Below, piece after piece: positions 28,152 to 38,920 of a DNA stretch of 64,000 bases; the stretch's first letter is position 1; every line of letters starts with the position of its first letter. Origin of the DNA: Mycolicibacter minnesotensis (GTDB lineage: Bacteria > Actinomycetota > Actinomycetes > Mycobacteriales > Mycobacteriaceae); NCBI RefSeq assembly GCF_010731755.1, contig NZ_AP022589.1:2108001-2172000 (forward strand), written 5' to 3'. The translations under genes were made by a program, and so were the position numbers. The notes under the pieces are model-generated. The model was not told the DNA's origin. It was given only the letters and a program-made list of their open reading frames with translations, and ran no database searches.

Positions 28152-29984
28152 ATGAACAACGGTGATGCGGCTGTGCTCACCCCGCAACCCCGGGTGGACG
28201 AGGAGACGGTCAGCCGGTTCGCCACCTGCTGTCGGGCCCTCGGTATCGAGGTCTACCAGCGCAAACGGCCCGCCGACCTGGCAGCTGCTCGCACCGGTTT
28301 CGTCGCGCTGACGCGGGTCGCCCACGAGCAATGTGACGCGTGGACCGGCCTGGCCGCCGCGGGTGACCAGTCCCCGCGAGTGCTGGCTGCCATCTCGCAG
28401 ACTGCCGCCAGCTCCGGAGCGTTGCAACGGCGCCTGGAACTCAAGCCGGGAGCTCTGGGTTTCCACTACGACACCGGGCTGTACCTCAAGTTCCGCGCCA
28501 CCGAAGCCGACGACTTCCACCTGGCCCACGCCGCACAATTGGCGATGGCCGGCCGGTGCGCCGAGGCCAACGCAGTGGTCGCCGAGATCAGCAAGCGCCG
28601 TCCCGACTGGAATGACGCTCGCTGGATGGCGATTGCGGTCAACCACCACGCCGGTCGCTGGTCAGAAATGGTCAAGCTGCTGACGCCGATCGTCAACGAT
28701 CCAGACCGCGACGAGCTGTTCTCGCACGCCGCCAAGATCGCGCTGGGGATCGCCTTGGCCCGGCTGGGTATGTATGCGCCGGCGTTGTCCTACCTCGAGG
28801 AGCCGGAGGGCCCGATCGCTGTCGCCGCCACCGATGGCGCGCTGGCAAAGGGTCTTATCTTGCGGGCGCAGGACGATGAAGAGTCCGCGGCGGAGGTGCT
28901 GCAGGACCTCTACGCGGCCAATCCGGAGAACGAAGAGGTCCAGCATGCCTTGCTGGACCACAGTTTCGGGATCGTCACGACCACCGCGGCCCGTATCGAA
29001 GCCCGCACCGATCCCTGGGACCCCGCGACCGAGCCGACGGCTGAAGACTTCGTCGACCCGTCCGCCCACGAACGCAAGGCTGAGCTTCTGGCCGAGGCCG
29101 AGCGGGAACTCGGTGAGTTCATCGGTCTGGCCGAGGTTAAGAACCAGGTGCAGCGCCTCAAGAGCTCGGTGGCCATGGAAGTGGTGCGCAAGCAACACGG
29201 GCTTGCCGTCGGTCAGCGCGCGCACCACCTGGTTTTCGCGGGCCCGCCCGGAACCGGTAAGACCACCATCGCCCGCGTGGTGGCCAAGATCTACTGCGGC
29301 CTGGGGCTGTTGAAGAAAGAGAACATCAAAGAGGTCCACCGCGCCGACCTGATCGGTCAGCACATCGGGGAGACCGAGGCCAAGACCAACGCGATCATCG
29401 ACAGCGCGTTGGACGGCGTGCTGTTCCTCGATGAGGCCTACGCCCTGGTGGCCACCGGTGCCAAGAACGACTTCGGCCTGGTCGCCATCGACACGCTGCT
29501 GGCGCGGATGGAGAACGACCGGGATCGCCTTGTGGTGATCGTCGCCGGTTACCGGGCCGACCTCGACCGGCTCCTCGACACCAACGAAGGTCTGCGCTCG
29601 CGCTTCACCCGCAGCATCGAATTCCCCTCGTACGAGCCGTCGGAGCTGGTGGAGATCGCCTACAAGATGGCCGAGCATCGCGACAGCCGTTTCGAGCCGG
29701 ACGCCCTCAGTGAGATGCAGACACTGTTCGCGCAACTGGCGGCGGCGTCGAGCCCGGATGCCAATGGTGTTGATCGGCGCAGCCTCGACATCGCCGGTAA
29801 CGGCCGGTTCGTGCGAAACCTGGTGGAGCGCTCCGAAGAAGAGCGTGAATTCCGGCTTGACCATTCCGAACAGTCCGGCACCGGGCTGTTCACCGATGAG
29901 GAGCTCATGACCATCACGACCGACGATGTTCGTAACTCGGTGGCACCGTTGCTGCGCGGCCTGGGCCTGGAGGGCAAGGCATGA
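28152..29984 (+). CDS. eccA3: ESX-3 AAA+ ATPase EccA3
   Basis: A cytosolic CbbX-type AAA+ ATPase of 610 aa, the first gene of ESX-3. The N-terminal half (to about 320) is a TPR-like helical region with repeated Ala-rich helices. The ATPase half has Walker A GPPGTGKTTIARVV at about residue 369, Walker B GVLFLDEAYALV at about 423, and NEGLRSRFTRSIEFPSYEP with the Arg finger region. It is thought to dissociate EspG chaperones from PE/PPE substrates. It follows the Zur- and IdeR-like boxes, with AAAGGGG as ribosome binding site, and overlaps eccB3 by 4 bp (ATGA). Confidence 0.93.
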   Translation: MNNGDAAVLTPQPRVDEETVSRFATCCRALGIEVYQRKRPADLAAARTGFVALTRVAHEQCDAWTGLAAAGDQSPRVLAAISQTAASSGALQRRLELKPGALGFHYDTGLYLKFRATEADDFHLAHAAQLAMAGRCAEANAVVAEISKRRPDWNDARWMAIAVNHHAGRWSEMVKLLTPIVNDPDRDELFSHAAKIALGIALARLGMYAPALSYLEEPEGPIAVAATDGALAKGLILRAQDDEESAAEVLQDLYAANPENEEVQHALLDHSFGIVTTTAARIEARTDPWDPATEPTAEDFVDPSAHERKAELLAEAERELGEFIGLAEVKNQVQRLKSSVAMEVVRKQHGLAVGQRAHHLVFAGPPGTGKTTIARVVAKIYCGLGLLKKENIKEVHRADLIGQHIGETEAKTNAIIDSALDGVLFLDEAYALVATGAKNDFGLVAIDTLLARMENDRDRLVVIVAGYRADLDRLLDTNEGLRSRFTRSIEFPSYEPSELVEIAYKMAEHRDSRFEPDALSEMQTLFAQLAAASSPDANGVDRRSLDIAGNGRFVRNLVERSEEEREFRLDHSEQSGTGLFTDEELMTITTDDVRNSVAPLLRGLGLEGKA

Positions 29985-31594
29985 GCGAGCAGTTCGATGA
30001 AACTGAGGACGGGCGGCGTTCCTTCGCCTCTCGCACTCCGGTGAACGAGAACCCCGACCGGGTGGAGTACCGACGCGGGTTCGTCACCAAGCACCAGGTC
30101 AGTGGGTGGCGCTTCGTCATGCGGCGGATCGCTTCCGGAGTGGCGCTGCACGACACCCGGATGCTGGTGGAGCCGCTGCGCTCGCAGACCCGGGCGGTCC
30201 TGATGGGTCTCCTGGTGCTCGCCACGGTGGTCGGCGGCTGCTTCGTCTTCACCCTGATCTGGCCCAACAGTGCGGCCAACAACGATCCGGTGCTGGCCGA
30301 TCGATCGACTTCGGCGTTGTATGTCCGGGTCGGCGATCAGCTGCATCCGGTGCTGAACCTGACCTCCGCGCGACTCATCGCGGGTCGGCCCGTCAACCCG
30401 ACCACGGTGAAAAGCGCTGCGCTGGACAAGTTCGCCCGCGGCAATCTGATCGGTATTCCCGGCGCCCCGGAACGCATGGTCCAGAGCGGCTCTCGCGACG
30501 CCGACTGGACGGCATGCGACTCGGTGACCGGCTCCGCTGCCGGGGTCACGGTGATCGCAGGGCCGTTGGACAACAGTGGTTCTCGCGCCCGCGCGCTCGA
30601 CCCGGAGCAGGCAGTCCTGGTCGACAACGGTGCCGGCGCATGGCTGCTGTGGAACGGCAAGCGCAGCCGGATCGACCTGGCCGACCACGCCATCACCGGT
30701 GCCCTGGGACTCGGCGACCGGGGTTCGGCGGTTCCCACCCCACGCCCGATCGCCACCGGACTGTTCAATGCGATCCCGGAGGCGCCCGCTCTGGTGGCGC
30801 CGGTGATCCCCGGCGCCGGCGACAAGCCGTCGTTCGACTTGCGCGTTGCCGCGCCGGTCGGTGCCGTGGTGGCCGCGCATTCTCTGGAGGGGCAGTCCGA
30901 CAGCGTGCTGCGTTACTACGCGGTGCTTGAGGATGGGCTACAGCCGATTTCGGGTGTGTTGGCGGCGGTGTTGCGTAATTCGGATTCGCAGGGGTTGGAT
31001 CGGCCGCCGGTGTTGGGTGCTGATGATGTTGCGCGGTTGCCGGTGTCGGGGTTGTTGGATGTGTCGCGTTTTCCGGAGCGTCCGGTGCGTGTGGTGGATG
31101 TGGTGTCGGCTCCGGTGACGTGTGCGCAGTGGGTTAGGGCTGTGGGGGCGTCGACGAGTTCGTTGGTGTTGTTGTCGGGTTCGGTGTTGCCGTTGCGTGA
31201 GGGTGTGGCGACGTTGGATTTGGTGGGTGCTGGTGTGGGTGGGACTGCTGCTCGGGTGGCGTTGCCTGCAGGTTCGGGGTATTTCGTGCAGAGCGTTAAT
31301 GGTGATCCGGCAGCGGATCCGGTTGCAGGTCCGTTGTTTTGGGTTTCTGACACGGGTGTGCGTTATGGCATTGACACTGAGGGCGGCACCACTGGTGGTG
31401 AGGGTGACACGGTGTCGGCGTTGGGTTTGAGTGAGCCTGCGGTGCCGATTCCGTGGTCGGTGTTGTCGCAGTTTGCGGTGGGGCCGTCGTTGTCGCGGTC
31501 GGATGCGTTGTTGGCTCATGACGGTTTGGCGCCGGATGCGCGGCCGGGTCGTCGGGTGTCAGCGGTTGGTTCTAGCGGGGGAGAGACCCGATGA
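29981..31594 (+). CDS. eccB3: ESX-3 core complex protein EccB3
   Basis: A 537-aa membrane protein of the ESX-3 core. A short cytosolic N-terminus ([20 protein letters not shown]) precedes one transmembrane helix at about residues 70-92 ([20 protein letters not shown]), and a large periplasmic domain of R1-R4 repeats follows. That domain contains cysteines in DWTACDSVT and APVTCAQWV, probably a disulfide. It overlaps both neighbours as ATGA. From about nt 30940 onward Leu is written almost only as TTG and third-position T/G become frequent, in sharp contrast to the first two thirds of the gene. Confidence 0.93.
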   Translation: MSEQFDETEDGRRSFASRTPVNENPDRVEYRRGFVTKHQVSGWRFVMRRIASGVALHDTRMLVEPLRSQTRAVLMGLLVLATVVGGCFVFTLIWPNSAANNDPVLADRSTSALYVRVGDQLHPVLNLTSARLIAGRPVNPTTVKSAALDKFARGNLIGIPGAPERMVQSGSRDADWTACDSVTGSAAGVTVIAGPLDNSGSRARALDPEQAVLVDNGAGAWLLWNGKRSRIDLADHAITGALGLGDRGSAVPTPRPIATGLFNAIPEAPALVAPVIPGAGDKPSFDLRVAAPVGAVVAAHSLEGQSDSVLRYYAVLEDGLQPISGVLAAVLRNSDSQGLDRPPVLGADDVARLPVSGLLDVSRFPERPVRVVDVVSAPVTCAQWVRAVGASTSSLVLLSGSVLPLREGVATLDLVGAGVGGTAARVALPAGSGYFVQSVNGDPAADPVAGPLFWVSDTGVRYGIDTEGGTTGGEGDTVSALGLSEPAVPIPWSVLSQFAVGPSLSRSDALLAHDGLAPDARPGRRVSAVGSSGGETR

Positions 31595-34500
31595 GTCGTT
31601 TGATTTTTGAGGCACGTCGTCGGTTGCCGGTCCCGCCGGTGGATCGGGGTGCGATCACTGTGGAGCCGCCGCCGGAGTTGCCGCGGTTGGTTGCGGCGTC
31701 ATTTTTGCAGCGGGCGTTGCCGGTGGTGATCGTGTTGTTGATCGTGGGCATGGTGATTGCCATGTTCGCCACGGGTATGCGGTTGATCTCGCCGGTGATG
31801 CTGTTCTTCCCGTTCGCGTTGTTGGTGGCGGCTGCGGGTATTTATCGGGGTGGGGACAAGAAGTCCCGCACTGTTGAGGTGGATGCTGAGCGGGCGGACT
31901 ATCTGCGGTATTTGTCGGTGGTCCGCGACAACATTCGGGGTTCGGCGGCGAAGCAGCGGGCGGCAGCGGAGTGGTCGCATCCGGATCCGGTGGATTTGGT
32001 GGCGGTGCCGGGTTCGCGTCGGCAGTGGGAACGCGATCCCCACGATGAGGACTTCCTGGTGGTGCGCACGGGCCGCCATGTCGTGGGGTTGGCTAGTGCG
32101 GTGCGGGTGGCTGATACCGCTGATGAGATTGATTTGGAGCCGGTGTCTCACAGTGCTCTGCGCAGTTTGTTGGATACCCAGCGCACGGTGCGTGATGTGC
32201 CGGTGGGCTTGGATGTGGCGTCGGTGTCGCGGGTGACGGTGCTTGGTGAGGGTGAGCAGGCCGGCGATGAGGTGCGTGCGGCGGTGCGGGCGTGGCTTGC
32301 TCAGGCGGTGTGCTGGCATGACCCGACGATGTTGGGGGTGGCGTTGGCGTCGCCGGAGTTGGAATCTCCGGCGTGGTCGTGGTTGAAGTGGTTGCCGCAC
32401 ACTGATATTGCGGGTGCGGTTGATGGTGTGGGCCCGGCCCGGTATTTGGCGGCCAGTGGTGAGCAGTTGGTGGGATTGTTGGCGCCGGTGTTGGCGACAC
32501 GTCCACCGTTTACCGGTGAGCCTGCTGATGCGGTGCGGCACTTGTTGGTGATTGTTGATGACCCGAATTTTGATGTGGCGGCCTCGGTGTTGGGTGCCGG
32601 TCGTGCTGGGGTGACGGTCATTGTGGTGGGCGGTGCCAGTGCTCCGCATCGTGAGCAGTACCCCGACCCGGAGCGTCCGATCTTGCGGGTGACTGCGGGT
32701 GGGGAGGCGATTGATCGCTGGCAGACCGGTGGTTGGGTGCGGTTTGTGGATGCCGCTGACAGTGTGAGTGTTGCTGATGTGGGGCATTTGGGCCGGCGGT
32801 TGTCACGCTGGGATTCCAATCCCACTCATGCCGGGTTGCGGTCGGCGGGCACTCGGGGTGCGACGTTCACCACGTTGTTGGGCATTGCTGATGCCTCGCA
32901 GTTGGATGTGCCGGCGTTGTGGTCCCCCCGTAGTCGTGAGGACGAGCTGCGGGTGCCGATTGGGGTGACCGCGACCGGGGAGCCGTTGTACTTCGACCTC
33001 AAGGATGAGGCCGAGGGTGGGATGGGTCCGCACGGCTTGATGATCGGTATGACCGGTTCGGGTAAGTCGCAGACGTTGATGTCGATCCTGTTGTCGTTGC
33101 TGACGACGCATTCGGCGGATCGGTTGATCGTGATCTACGCCGACTTCAAGGGTGAGGCCGGCGCGGACATCTTCCGGCATTTCCCGCAGGTCGTTGCGGT
33201 GATCTCGAACATGGCCGAGAAGAAGTCCCTAGCCGATCGGTTCGCGGACACGTTGCGTGGTGAGGTCGCCCGCCGGGAGTTGTTGCTGCGGGAGGCGGGC
33301 CGCCGGGTTCAGGGCAGTGCGTTTAACTCGGTGACTGAGTATGAGGCGGCGATCGCGGCCGGTCATGATCTGGCGCCGATCCCGACCCTGTTCATCGTTG
33401 CTGATGAGTTCACGTTGATGTTGGCCGATCATCCCGAGTACGCCGAGTTGTTCGACTACGTCGCCCGTAAGGGCCGTTCCTTCCGGATCCATATCTTGTT
33501 CGCGTCGCAGACGTTGGATGTCGGCAAGATCAAAGACATCGACAAGAACACGTCGTATCGGATCGGGTTGAAGGTCGCCTCGGCGAGCGTGTCGCGTCAG
33601 ATCATCGGTGTCGAGGACGCCTATCACATCGAATCGGGTAAAGAACATAAAGGTGAGGGCTTTTTGGTGCCGGCCCCGGGGGCGGCGCCGATCAAGTTCC
33701 GTTCCACCTATGTCGATGGGATCTATGACCCGCCACGGCGATCGCGGGCGGTGGTGATCAATGCGCTACCGGAACCGAAACTGTTCACCGCGGGGGTCGT
33801 CGACTCCGGGCAGGACACCACGATCGTGGACGCTGAGGAGTTCATCGAGGTGGCGCCGCGCAAGTTGATCGCCACCATCGGGGATCAGCTGGCCGGGTAT
33901 GGGCCCCAGGCGCCACCGTTGTGGTTGCCGCCGTTGGAGGAGCCGATCCCGTTGGCGGCGACCCTGGCCACCGCGGGGATCTCCGAGCGGGCGTTGCGGT
34001 GGCCGTTGGGGCAGATCGACAAGCCCTTCGACATGCGTCGTGACCCACTGGTCTTTGATGCCCGCTCCGCCTCGGGCAACCTGCTCATCCATGGCAGCCC
34101 CAAGTCGGGTAAGACCACCGCCTTGCAAACGTTCATCCTCTCGGCCGCAGCACTGCATTCCCCGCGGGAAGTCAGCTTCTACTGCGTGGATTACGGGGGC
34201 GGGCAGCTGCGGGCCCTCGACGGGCTGGCTCATGTGGGCAGTGTGGCCTCAGGGCTGGAACCGGACAAGATCCGCCGCACGTTCGGGGAACTCGAGCAGT
34301 TGTTGACCGCACGTCAGCAACGTGAAGCGTTCCGCGACGGCAGTATCGGTGCCTTCAACGACGGCTACGGTGAAGTGTTCCTGATCATCGACAACCTCTA
34401 TGGATTCAGCCGCGACAACACCGATGCCTTCAACACCCGCAACCCGTTGCTGGCCAAGGTCACTGAACTGGTCAATGTGGGGCTGGCCTACGGCATCCAT

Positions 34501-35553
34501 GTCGTGGTCACCACCCCCAGCTGGCTGGAAGTGCCGTTGGCGATGCGTGACGGTTTGGGCCTGCGCCTGGAACTGAAACTCCATGATGCCCGCGACTCCA
34601 ACGTGCGTGTTGCCGGCGCGTTGACCCGCCCAGCTGAAGCCGTGCCGGCCAACCAGCCCGGTCGCGGTCTGACCATGGCCGCCGAGCATTTCTTGATCGC
34701 CCAACCCGACCTCGAGCAGATCGCTGCGATCAACGCCCGCCACCCCGGCTTGGCTGCACCCCCGGTGCGGTTGCTGCCGACCAACCTGGCACCCGAAGAA
34801 CTCGGAACCCTCTACCCCGCACCAGAACATGTGGTGATCGGGGTGCGCGAAGAGGACCTGGCACCCGTGCAGGTCGACTTCACCACCAACCCCCTGCTGT
34901 TGGTGCTCGGTGACACCAAGTCAGGCAAGACCAGCCTGCTGCGGCACCTCATCCGCACCGTGCGCGAAAACAACACGGCTGAGCAGGTCGCGTTCACCGT
35001 CATCGACCGGCGCCTGCACCTCGTCGATGAGCCCCTCTATCCCGACAATGAGTACACCGCCAACGTTGACCGGGTCATCCCCGCGATGCTGGGCCTATCA
35101 GCGTTGATCGGCTCCAGACGCCCCCCGGCGGGCTTGTCTGCGACCGATCTGGCGGCCTGGAGCTATGAGGGCCACACCCACTACCTGATCATCGACGACG
35201 TTGATGCGATCCCCGACACCCCAGCGCTGTCTGGGCCCTACGCCGGGCAACGTCCCTGGACCACCCTCATCGAACTGCTCTCCCAAGCAACCGATCTGGG
35301 ACTACGCGTCATCGTCACCGGCCGCGCCACCGGCTCCGGCCACGCACTGATGACCAACCCCCTCCTCAGACGCCTCAACGACCTACAAGCCACCACCCTG
35401 ATGCTCTCCGGCAATCCCGCCGACAGCGGCAAAATCCGCGGCCAACGCTTCGCCCGCCTCCCCGCAGGCCGCGCAATCCTCCTAGCCGACAACGACGAAC
35501 CCACCTACCTACAACTCGTCAACCCCCAATTCAGCCAAAGCCTCACCGGCTGA
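31591..35553 (+). CDS. eccC3: ESX-3 FtsK/SpoIIIE-type ATPase EccC3
   Basis: The 1320-aa motor of ESX-3. Two transmembrane helices lie near residues 35-85. Three FtsK-like ATPase domains follow, with Walker A motifs [10 protein letters not shown] at about 485, [10 protein letters not shown] at about 835 and [10 protein letters not shown] at about 1107. The first domain has an intact Walker B region [12 protein letters not shown], the later ones [10 protein letters not shown] and [10 protein letters not shown]. It recruits substrates through its C-terminal domain and powers export. It is a single chain, as in other ESX-3 systems (ESX-1 splits it). Codon style changes from TTG/GTG-rich in the first half to CTC/ACC/CTA-rich in the last kilobase. 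Confidence 0.95.
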   Translation: MSRLIFEARRRLPVPPVDRGAITVEPPPELPRLVAASFLQRALPVVIVLLIVGMVIAMFATGMRLISPVMLFFPFALLVAAAGIYRGGDKKSRTVEVDAERADYLRYLSVVRDNIRGSAAKQRAAAEWSHPDPVDLVAVPGSRRQWERDPHDEDFLVVRTGRHVVGLASAVRVADTADEIDLEPVSHSALRSLLDTQRTVRDVPVGLDVASVSRVTVLGEGEQAGDEVRAAVRAWLAQAVCWHDPTMLGVALASPELESPAWSWLKWLPHTDIAGAVDGVGPARYLAASGEQLVGLLAPVLATRPPFTGEPADAVRHLLVIVDDPNFDVAASVLGAGRAGVTVIVVGGASAPHREQYPDPERPILRVTAGGEAIDRWQTGGWVRFVDAADSVSVADVGHLGRRLSRWDSNPTHAGLRSAGTRGATFTTLLGIADASQLDVPALWSPRSREDELRVPIGVTATGEPLYFDLKDEAEGGMGPHGLMIGMTGSGKSQTLMSILLSLLTTHSADRLIVIYADFKGEAGADIFRHFPQVVAVISNMAEKKSLADRFADTLRGEVARRELLLREAGRRVQGSAFNSVTEYEAAIAAGHDLAPIPTLFIVADEFTLMLADHPEYAELFDYVARKGRSFRIHILFASQTLDVGKIKDIDKNTSYRIGLKVASASVSRQIIGVEDAYHIESGKEHKGEGFLVPAPGAAPIKFRSTYVDGIYDPPRRSRAVVINALPEPKLFTAGVVDSGQDTTIVDAEEFIEVAPRKLIATIGDQLAGYGPQAPPLWLPPLEEPIPLAATLATAGISERALRWPLGQIDKPFDMRRDPLVFDARSASGNLLIHGSPKSGKTTALQTFILSAAALHSPREVSFYCVDYGGGQLRALDGLAHVGSVASGLEPDKIRRTFGELEQLLTARQQREAFRDGSIGAFNDGYGEVFLIIDNLYGFSRDNTDAFNTRNPLLAKVTELVNVGLAYGIHVVVTTPSWLEVPLAMRDGLGLRLELKLHDARDSNVRVAGALTRPAEAVPANQPGRGLTMAAEHFLIAQPDLEQIAAINARHPGLAAPPVRLLPTNLAPEELGTLYPAPEHVVIGVREEDLAPVQVDFTTNPLLLVLGDTKSGKTSLLRHLIRTVRENNTAEQVAFTVIDRRLHLVDEPLYPDNEYTANVDRVIPAMLGLSALIGSRRPPAGLSATDLAAWSYEGHTHYLIIDDVDAIPDTPALSGPYAGQRPWTTLIELLSQATDLGLRVIVTGRATGSGHALMTNPLLRRLNDLQATTLMLSGNPADSGKIRGQRFARLPAGRAILLADNDEPTYLQLVNPQFSQSLTG

Positions 35554-35584
35554 TGCGGATCGCAGTGTGGAAGGAGAATCTGTC

Positions 35585-35905
35585 ATGACGCTCAACGTGG
35601 TTCCGGAAGGCCTCGCTGCCGCCAGTGCAGCGGTCGAGGCTTTGACCGCCCGTCTGGCCGCCGCGCAGGCCAGCGCCGCCCCGCTCATCACCGCGGTGGT
35701 GCCGCCGGCGATCGACCCGGTCTCGCTGCAGACCGCTGCGGGTTTCAGTGCGCAGGGCAGCGAGCACGCCGCGGTGGCGGCTCAGGGTGCCGCCGAGCTG
35801 GGCCGCGCCGGTGTGGGTGTCGGTGAGTCCGGGATCAACTACGCCGCTGGCGATGCAGCGGGAGCGGCCACCTATTTCGGCGGCCTTCGGGGCAGCGCCG
35901 GCTGA
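35585..35905 (+). CDS. PE5: PE5, ESX-3-linked PE protein
   Basis: A 106-aa PE-domain protein with no C-terminal extension. The Pro-Glu pair is at residues 7-8 ([10 protein letters not shown]) and the export signal YxxxD occurs in NYAAGDAAG near the C-terminus. It should pair with PPE4 as a helical heterodimer recognised by EspG3 and secreted by ESX-3; in M. tuberculosis PE5-PPE4 is linked to iron acquisition. The ATG at 35585 is ten bases after GAAGGAG; the ATG six codons upstream overlaps this site and was rejected. The stop overlaps the PPE4 start (TGATG). Confidence 0.92.
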   Translation: MTLNVVPEGLAAASAAVEALTARLAAAQASAAPLITAVVPPAIDPVSLQTAAGFSAQGSEHAAVAAQGAAELGRAGVGVGESGINYAAGDAAGAATYFGGLRGSAG

Positions 35906-37347
35906 TGATTTCCGCCCCGGTCTGGATCGCCTCCCCACCGGAGGTGCATTCAGCATTGCTGAGCAGCGGCCCTGGAACGGGTCCGTTGTTGTCGGCTGCC
36001 GGGGCATGGAACTCACTGAGCGCCGAGTATGCCTCGGCGGCAGACGAACTCACCGCGGTACTCGGTGCGGTGCAGAGCGGCGCCTGGCAGGGGCCCAGTG
36101 CCGAGACGTATCTGGCCGCGCACGCTCCGTATCTGGCCTGGTTGGGTCAGGCCAGTGCGGACAGTGCCGGGGTTGCCGCGCAGCACGAGGTGGCCGCCAC
36201 GGCCTACACGACTGCGCTGGCGTCAATGCCGACCCTGGCCGAGCTGTCAGCCAATCATGTGACGCACGGGGCGCTGGTCGCCACCAACTTCTTCGGCATC
36301 AACACGATCCCGATCGCGCTCAACGAAGCCGACTACGCCCGGATGTGGCTCCAGGCGGCCGCCACCATGACCAGCTACCACGCGGTATCCGGTGTGGCAT
36401 TGGCGTCGGCGCCGCGGACGGCGGAAGCACCGCCGGTCATCAAGTCGTCCTCCGCCCTACCCGCCGAAGACACCTCGCCGGGCAGCGGGAATTTCTGGAC
36501 TGATCTATGGAACCAGTTGGTGCAGCTCTTCGAAGACCCGATGGCGACTATTCGGGCCATCATGGCCAACCCGGCGGCCTGGTTCCCGCTGTTGTTCTTC
36601 CTCGCCTATGAGGCGTTCTTCATTCCGTTCGGTTTCACCTTCTGGGGCGTAATGCTGGGCGCCGCCATCATGGCGCCGATCGTGCTCGGCGTGGGCCTGG
36701 GCCTACTGGCCGACTTCTTAGGCGGTGACTGGACCAGCGACGCCGCGAAGCCGAAACCCGCACCGGTCGCGGCGTCACCGGACCGGCCGATCGTCGCGGT
36801 GGCCGGTTTCGGACCGGGCGTCGGTGCACCCGGTGCCGCTGGTGTCCCGGCGGCGCCGCCCACCTCGGCGGCGGCACCGCCCGCCCCGGCCGCTGGTTCG
36901 ATCGGCTTCGGGTATCTGGTCAGCGGCGCCGATCCGGGCACCGGGCTGGGACCCACTCTTACCGACCGCAACAAGGCGAAGGCGACGGCGTCACGGGTGC
37001 CTGCCGCCGCAGCGGTCGTCAGCAGCTCTGCGAGGGAGAGGTCCCGGGCGCGACGGCGACGGCGGGCCGTTCTGCACGACCACGCGGACGAATTCATGGA
37101 TATGAATTCCGGTCCCGGCGAAGAAGCTCCCTCAGCGACCCCGTCCATGGCCGGTTCGCAGCGTGGCGCCGGGACTCTCGGATTCACCGGGACGGTGGGT
37201 CGCGAGGCCCGCAGCGGGGCTGCCGGCCTGGCCACCTTGACCGGTGACGGGTTCGGTAGCGGTCCGAATATGCCGATGTTGCCCGACACCTGGGGCGATA
37301 GGGAAATTGACGGCTCCGCTGGGGAGCCCGAATCGGAACAGAAGTAG
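35905..37347 (+). CDS. PPE4: PPE4, PPE protein of the PPW type
   Basis: A 480-aa PPE protein. The N-terminal domain (about 1-180) contains WIASPPEVHS, the WQGPSAETY segment that follows the WxG turn, and the EspG-binding tip region. A middle part has strongly hydrophobic stretches (AAWFPLLFFLAYEAFFIPFG, then VMLGAAIMAPIVLGVGLGLL), unusual for a soluble secreted protein and compatible with membrane insertion. A basic linker (SSARERSRARRRRR) follows, and the C-terminus has the PPW marks GFTGTV and PMLPDTW. It is co-translated with PE5 and is the ESX-3 founder PPE. Confidence 0.93.
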   Translation: MISAPVWIASPPEVHSALLSSGPGTGPLLSAAGAWNSLSAEYASAADELTAVLGAVQSGAWQGPSAETYLAAHAPYLAWLGQASADSAGVAAQHEVAATAYTTALASMPTLAELSANHVTHGALVATNFFGINTIPIALNEADYARMWLQAAATMTSYHAVSGVALASAPRTAEAPPVIKSSSALPAEDTSPGSGNFWTDLWNQLVQLFEDPMATIRAIMANPAAWFPLLFFLAYEAFFIPFGFTFWGVMLGAAIMAPIVLGVGLGLLADFLGGDWTSDAAKPKPAPVAASPDRPIVAVAGFGPGVGAPGAAGVPAAPPTSAAAPPAPAAGSIGFGYLVSGADPGTGLGPTLTDRNKAKATASRVPAAAAVVSSSARERSRARRRRRAVLHDHADEFMDMNSGPGEEAPSATPSMAGSQRGAGTLGFTGTVGREARSGAAGLATLTGDGFGSGPNMPMLPDTWGDREIDGSAGEPESEQK

Positions 37348-37369
37348 ATAACACGAAAGGGGTGTGGTG

Positions 37370-37663
37370 ATGAGTCTGTTGGATGCACATATTCCGCAGT
37401 TGGTGGCGTCGGAGTCGGCGTTTGGTGCCAAGGCGGCGTTGATGCGCTCGACGATGGCGCAGGCGGAGCAGGCTGCGATGTCGGCGCAGGCGTTTCACAT
37501 GGGTGAGGCGGCCGCAGCGTTTCAGGGGTCGCATGCGCGGTTCGTGGCGATGGCGGCACGGGTGAATGCGTTGCTGGACATGGCGCAGGTGAACTTGGCG
37601 GATGCGGGTTCGACCTACGTCGCCGCCGACGCCGCAGCGGCTTCCGGTTACACCGGCGTTTAG
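37370..37663 (+). CDS. esxG: EsxG, WXG100-family secreted protein
   Basis: A 97-aa helical-hairpin protein, partner of EsxH and a core substrate of ESX-3. The sequence is collinear with M. tuberculosis EsxG over its whole length, starting [18 protein letters not shown] and ending with the [16 protein letters not shown] segment, which carries the YxxxD export motif. As in other EsxG proteins the loop WXG is absent. The ATG at 37370 follows AAAGGGGTG; a GTG two codons earlier is less likely. A truncated copy of its 5' end occurs at 26795. Confidence 0.95.
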   Translation: MSLLDAHIPQLVASESAFGAKAALMRSTMAQAEQAAMSAQAFHMGEAAAAFQGSHARFVAMAARVNALLDMAQVNLADAGSTYVAADAAAASGYTGV

Positions 37664-37677
37664 AGAGGAATCTTCTG

Positions 37678-37965
37678 ATGTCTCAGATTGTCTACAACTA
37701 CCCGGCGATGTTGGCTCATGCCGCGGAGATGAACGGGTATGCGGGCACCTTGCAGGCGGTGGGTGCCGATATCGCCAGTGAGCAGGCGGCGTTGCACGCG
37801 GCGTGGCAGGGCGACACCGGGATGACGTATCAGGCCTGGCAGGTGCAGTGGAACCAGGCGATGGAGGAGTTGGTTCTGGCGTACCGCGCGATGGCGTCGA
37901 CGCACGAGACCAACACGTTGATGATGAGCGCACGCGACACCGCCGAAGCAGCTAAGTGGGGCTGA
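37678..37965 (+). CDS. esxH: EsxH (TB10.4-like), WXG100-family secreted protein
   Basis: A 95-aa WXG100 protein with WQG at residues 43-45, forming a tight heterodimer with EsxG. It is nearly collinear with TB10.4 ([18 protein letters not shown] at the start, [11 protein letters not shown] at the end). Of the zinc ligands described for the M. tuberculosis complex (His14, His70, His76, Glu77), His14, His76 and Glu77 are present but position 70 is Arg. It is placed 14 nt after esxG with GAGAGGA as ribosome binding site. Confidence 0.95.
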   Translation: MSQIVYNYPAMLAHAAEMNGYAGTLQAVGADIASEQAALHAAWQGDTGMTYQAWQVQWNQAMEELVLAYRAMASTHETNTLMMSARDTAEAAKWG

Positions 37966-37998
37966 CGCCAATGATCGGCTCGATGAGGGAAGGCAGCG

Positions 37999-38871
37999 AT
38001 GGGAACTGAACCCAACGCTGCCGAACTGACCGTCGAGCAAGCCTGGTACATCGCGGAAACCGTGGGTGCCGGGTCCTTTCCGTGGGTCTTGGCGATCACC
38101 ATGCCCTACACGGATGCCGGGGAGCGCGGCGCGTTCATGGCACGACAGCGCGACGAGCTCACCCAGATGGGAATCGTCTCGCCGGAGGGCACGGTCAATC
38201 CGGCCGTGGCCGAATGGATCCGGGTGGTGTGCTTCCCGGACCGTTGGCTGGACCTGCGCTACGTGGGTTCAGCCGCCGGCGGGACCCAGGAGATGTTGCG
38301 CGGCATCGTGGCGCGCCGCGATCAGCCCGGCAAGCCCAGCCGGACCGTGGTGGCGCTGCGCAACGCCCAACTGGTCACGTTCACCGTCATGGACATCGAT
38401 GACTCGCGCCTGCTGGTGCCGGTCCTCGGTGCGGGTCTGCGGCAGCGCCCGCCGGCCCGGTTTGACGAGTTCACCTTGCCCGCACGTGTCGGCGCGCGCG
38501 CCGACGAGCGTCTGCGGGCCGGCGCCCCACTCGCCGAAGTCCTTGACTACCTGGGCATTCCCGCCTCAGCGCGGCCGATCGTGGAGTCGGTGTTTACCGG
38601 CCCACGCAGCTATGTCGAAGTGGTCGCGGGATGTGCGAAGGACGGCCGGCACACCACCACCGAGGTGGGGATGAGCCTGGTCGACACCGACGCGGGTCGC
38701 ATTCTGGTGACCCCGTCGCGGGCCTTCGATGGCGAATGGGTATCGACGTTCCGGCCCGGAACCGATTTCGCGACCGCCGTCGCGATCGAACAGTTGACCG
38801 CCACCTTGCCGGAGGGCACCTGGTTCCCCGGTCAACGCCTTTCCAGAGATTTCACCACCCAGCTGTCCTAG
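37999..38871 (+). CDS. espG3: EspG3, PE/PPE chaperone
   Basis: A 290-aa cytosolic chaperone of ESX-3 that binds the tip of PPE proteins and keeps PE-PPE pairs soluble until EccA3 and EccC3 take them over. The family pattern is visible: [20 protein letters not shown] at the N-terminus, [17 protein letters not shown], and the central beta-sheet segment with [14 protein letters not shown]. It is encoded directly after esxH, as in all ESX-3 loci. Overall length matches EspG3 of M. tuberculosis (295 aa). Confidence 0.92.
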   Translation: MGTEPNAAELTVEQAWYIAETVGAGSFPWVLAITMPYTDAGERGAFMARQRDELTQMGIVSPEGTVNPAVAEWIRVVCFPDRWLDLRYVGSAAGGTQEMLRGIVARRDQPGKPSRTVVALRNAQLVTFTVMDIDDSRLLVPVLGAGLRQRPPARFDEFTLPARVGARADERLRAGAPLAEVLDYLGIPASARPIVESVFTGPRSYVEVVAGCAKDGRHTTTEVGMSLVDTDAGRILVTPSRAFDGEWVSTFRPGTDFATAVAIEQLTATLPEGTWFPGQRLSRDFTTQLS

Positions 38872-38920
38872 GCAGCGCTACAAGTACGTCCTCATAGAGC
38901 GAGAAGAACAGGGAACACCA

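Noticed and set aside
30938..32825. His/Thr/Arg-rich antisense frames opposite eccB3 and eccC3
   Set aside because: They arise from the TTG/GTG-rich sense codons in this segment; the sense proteins carry all family motifs.
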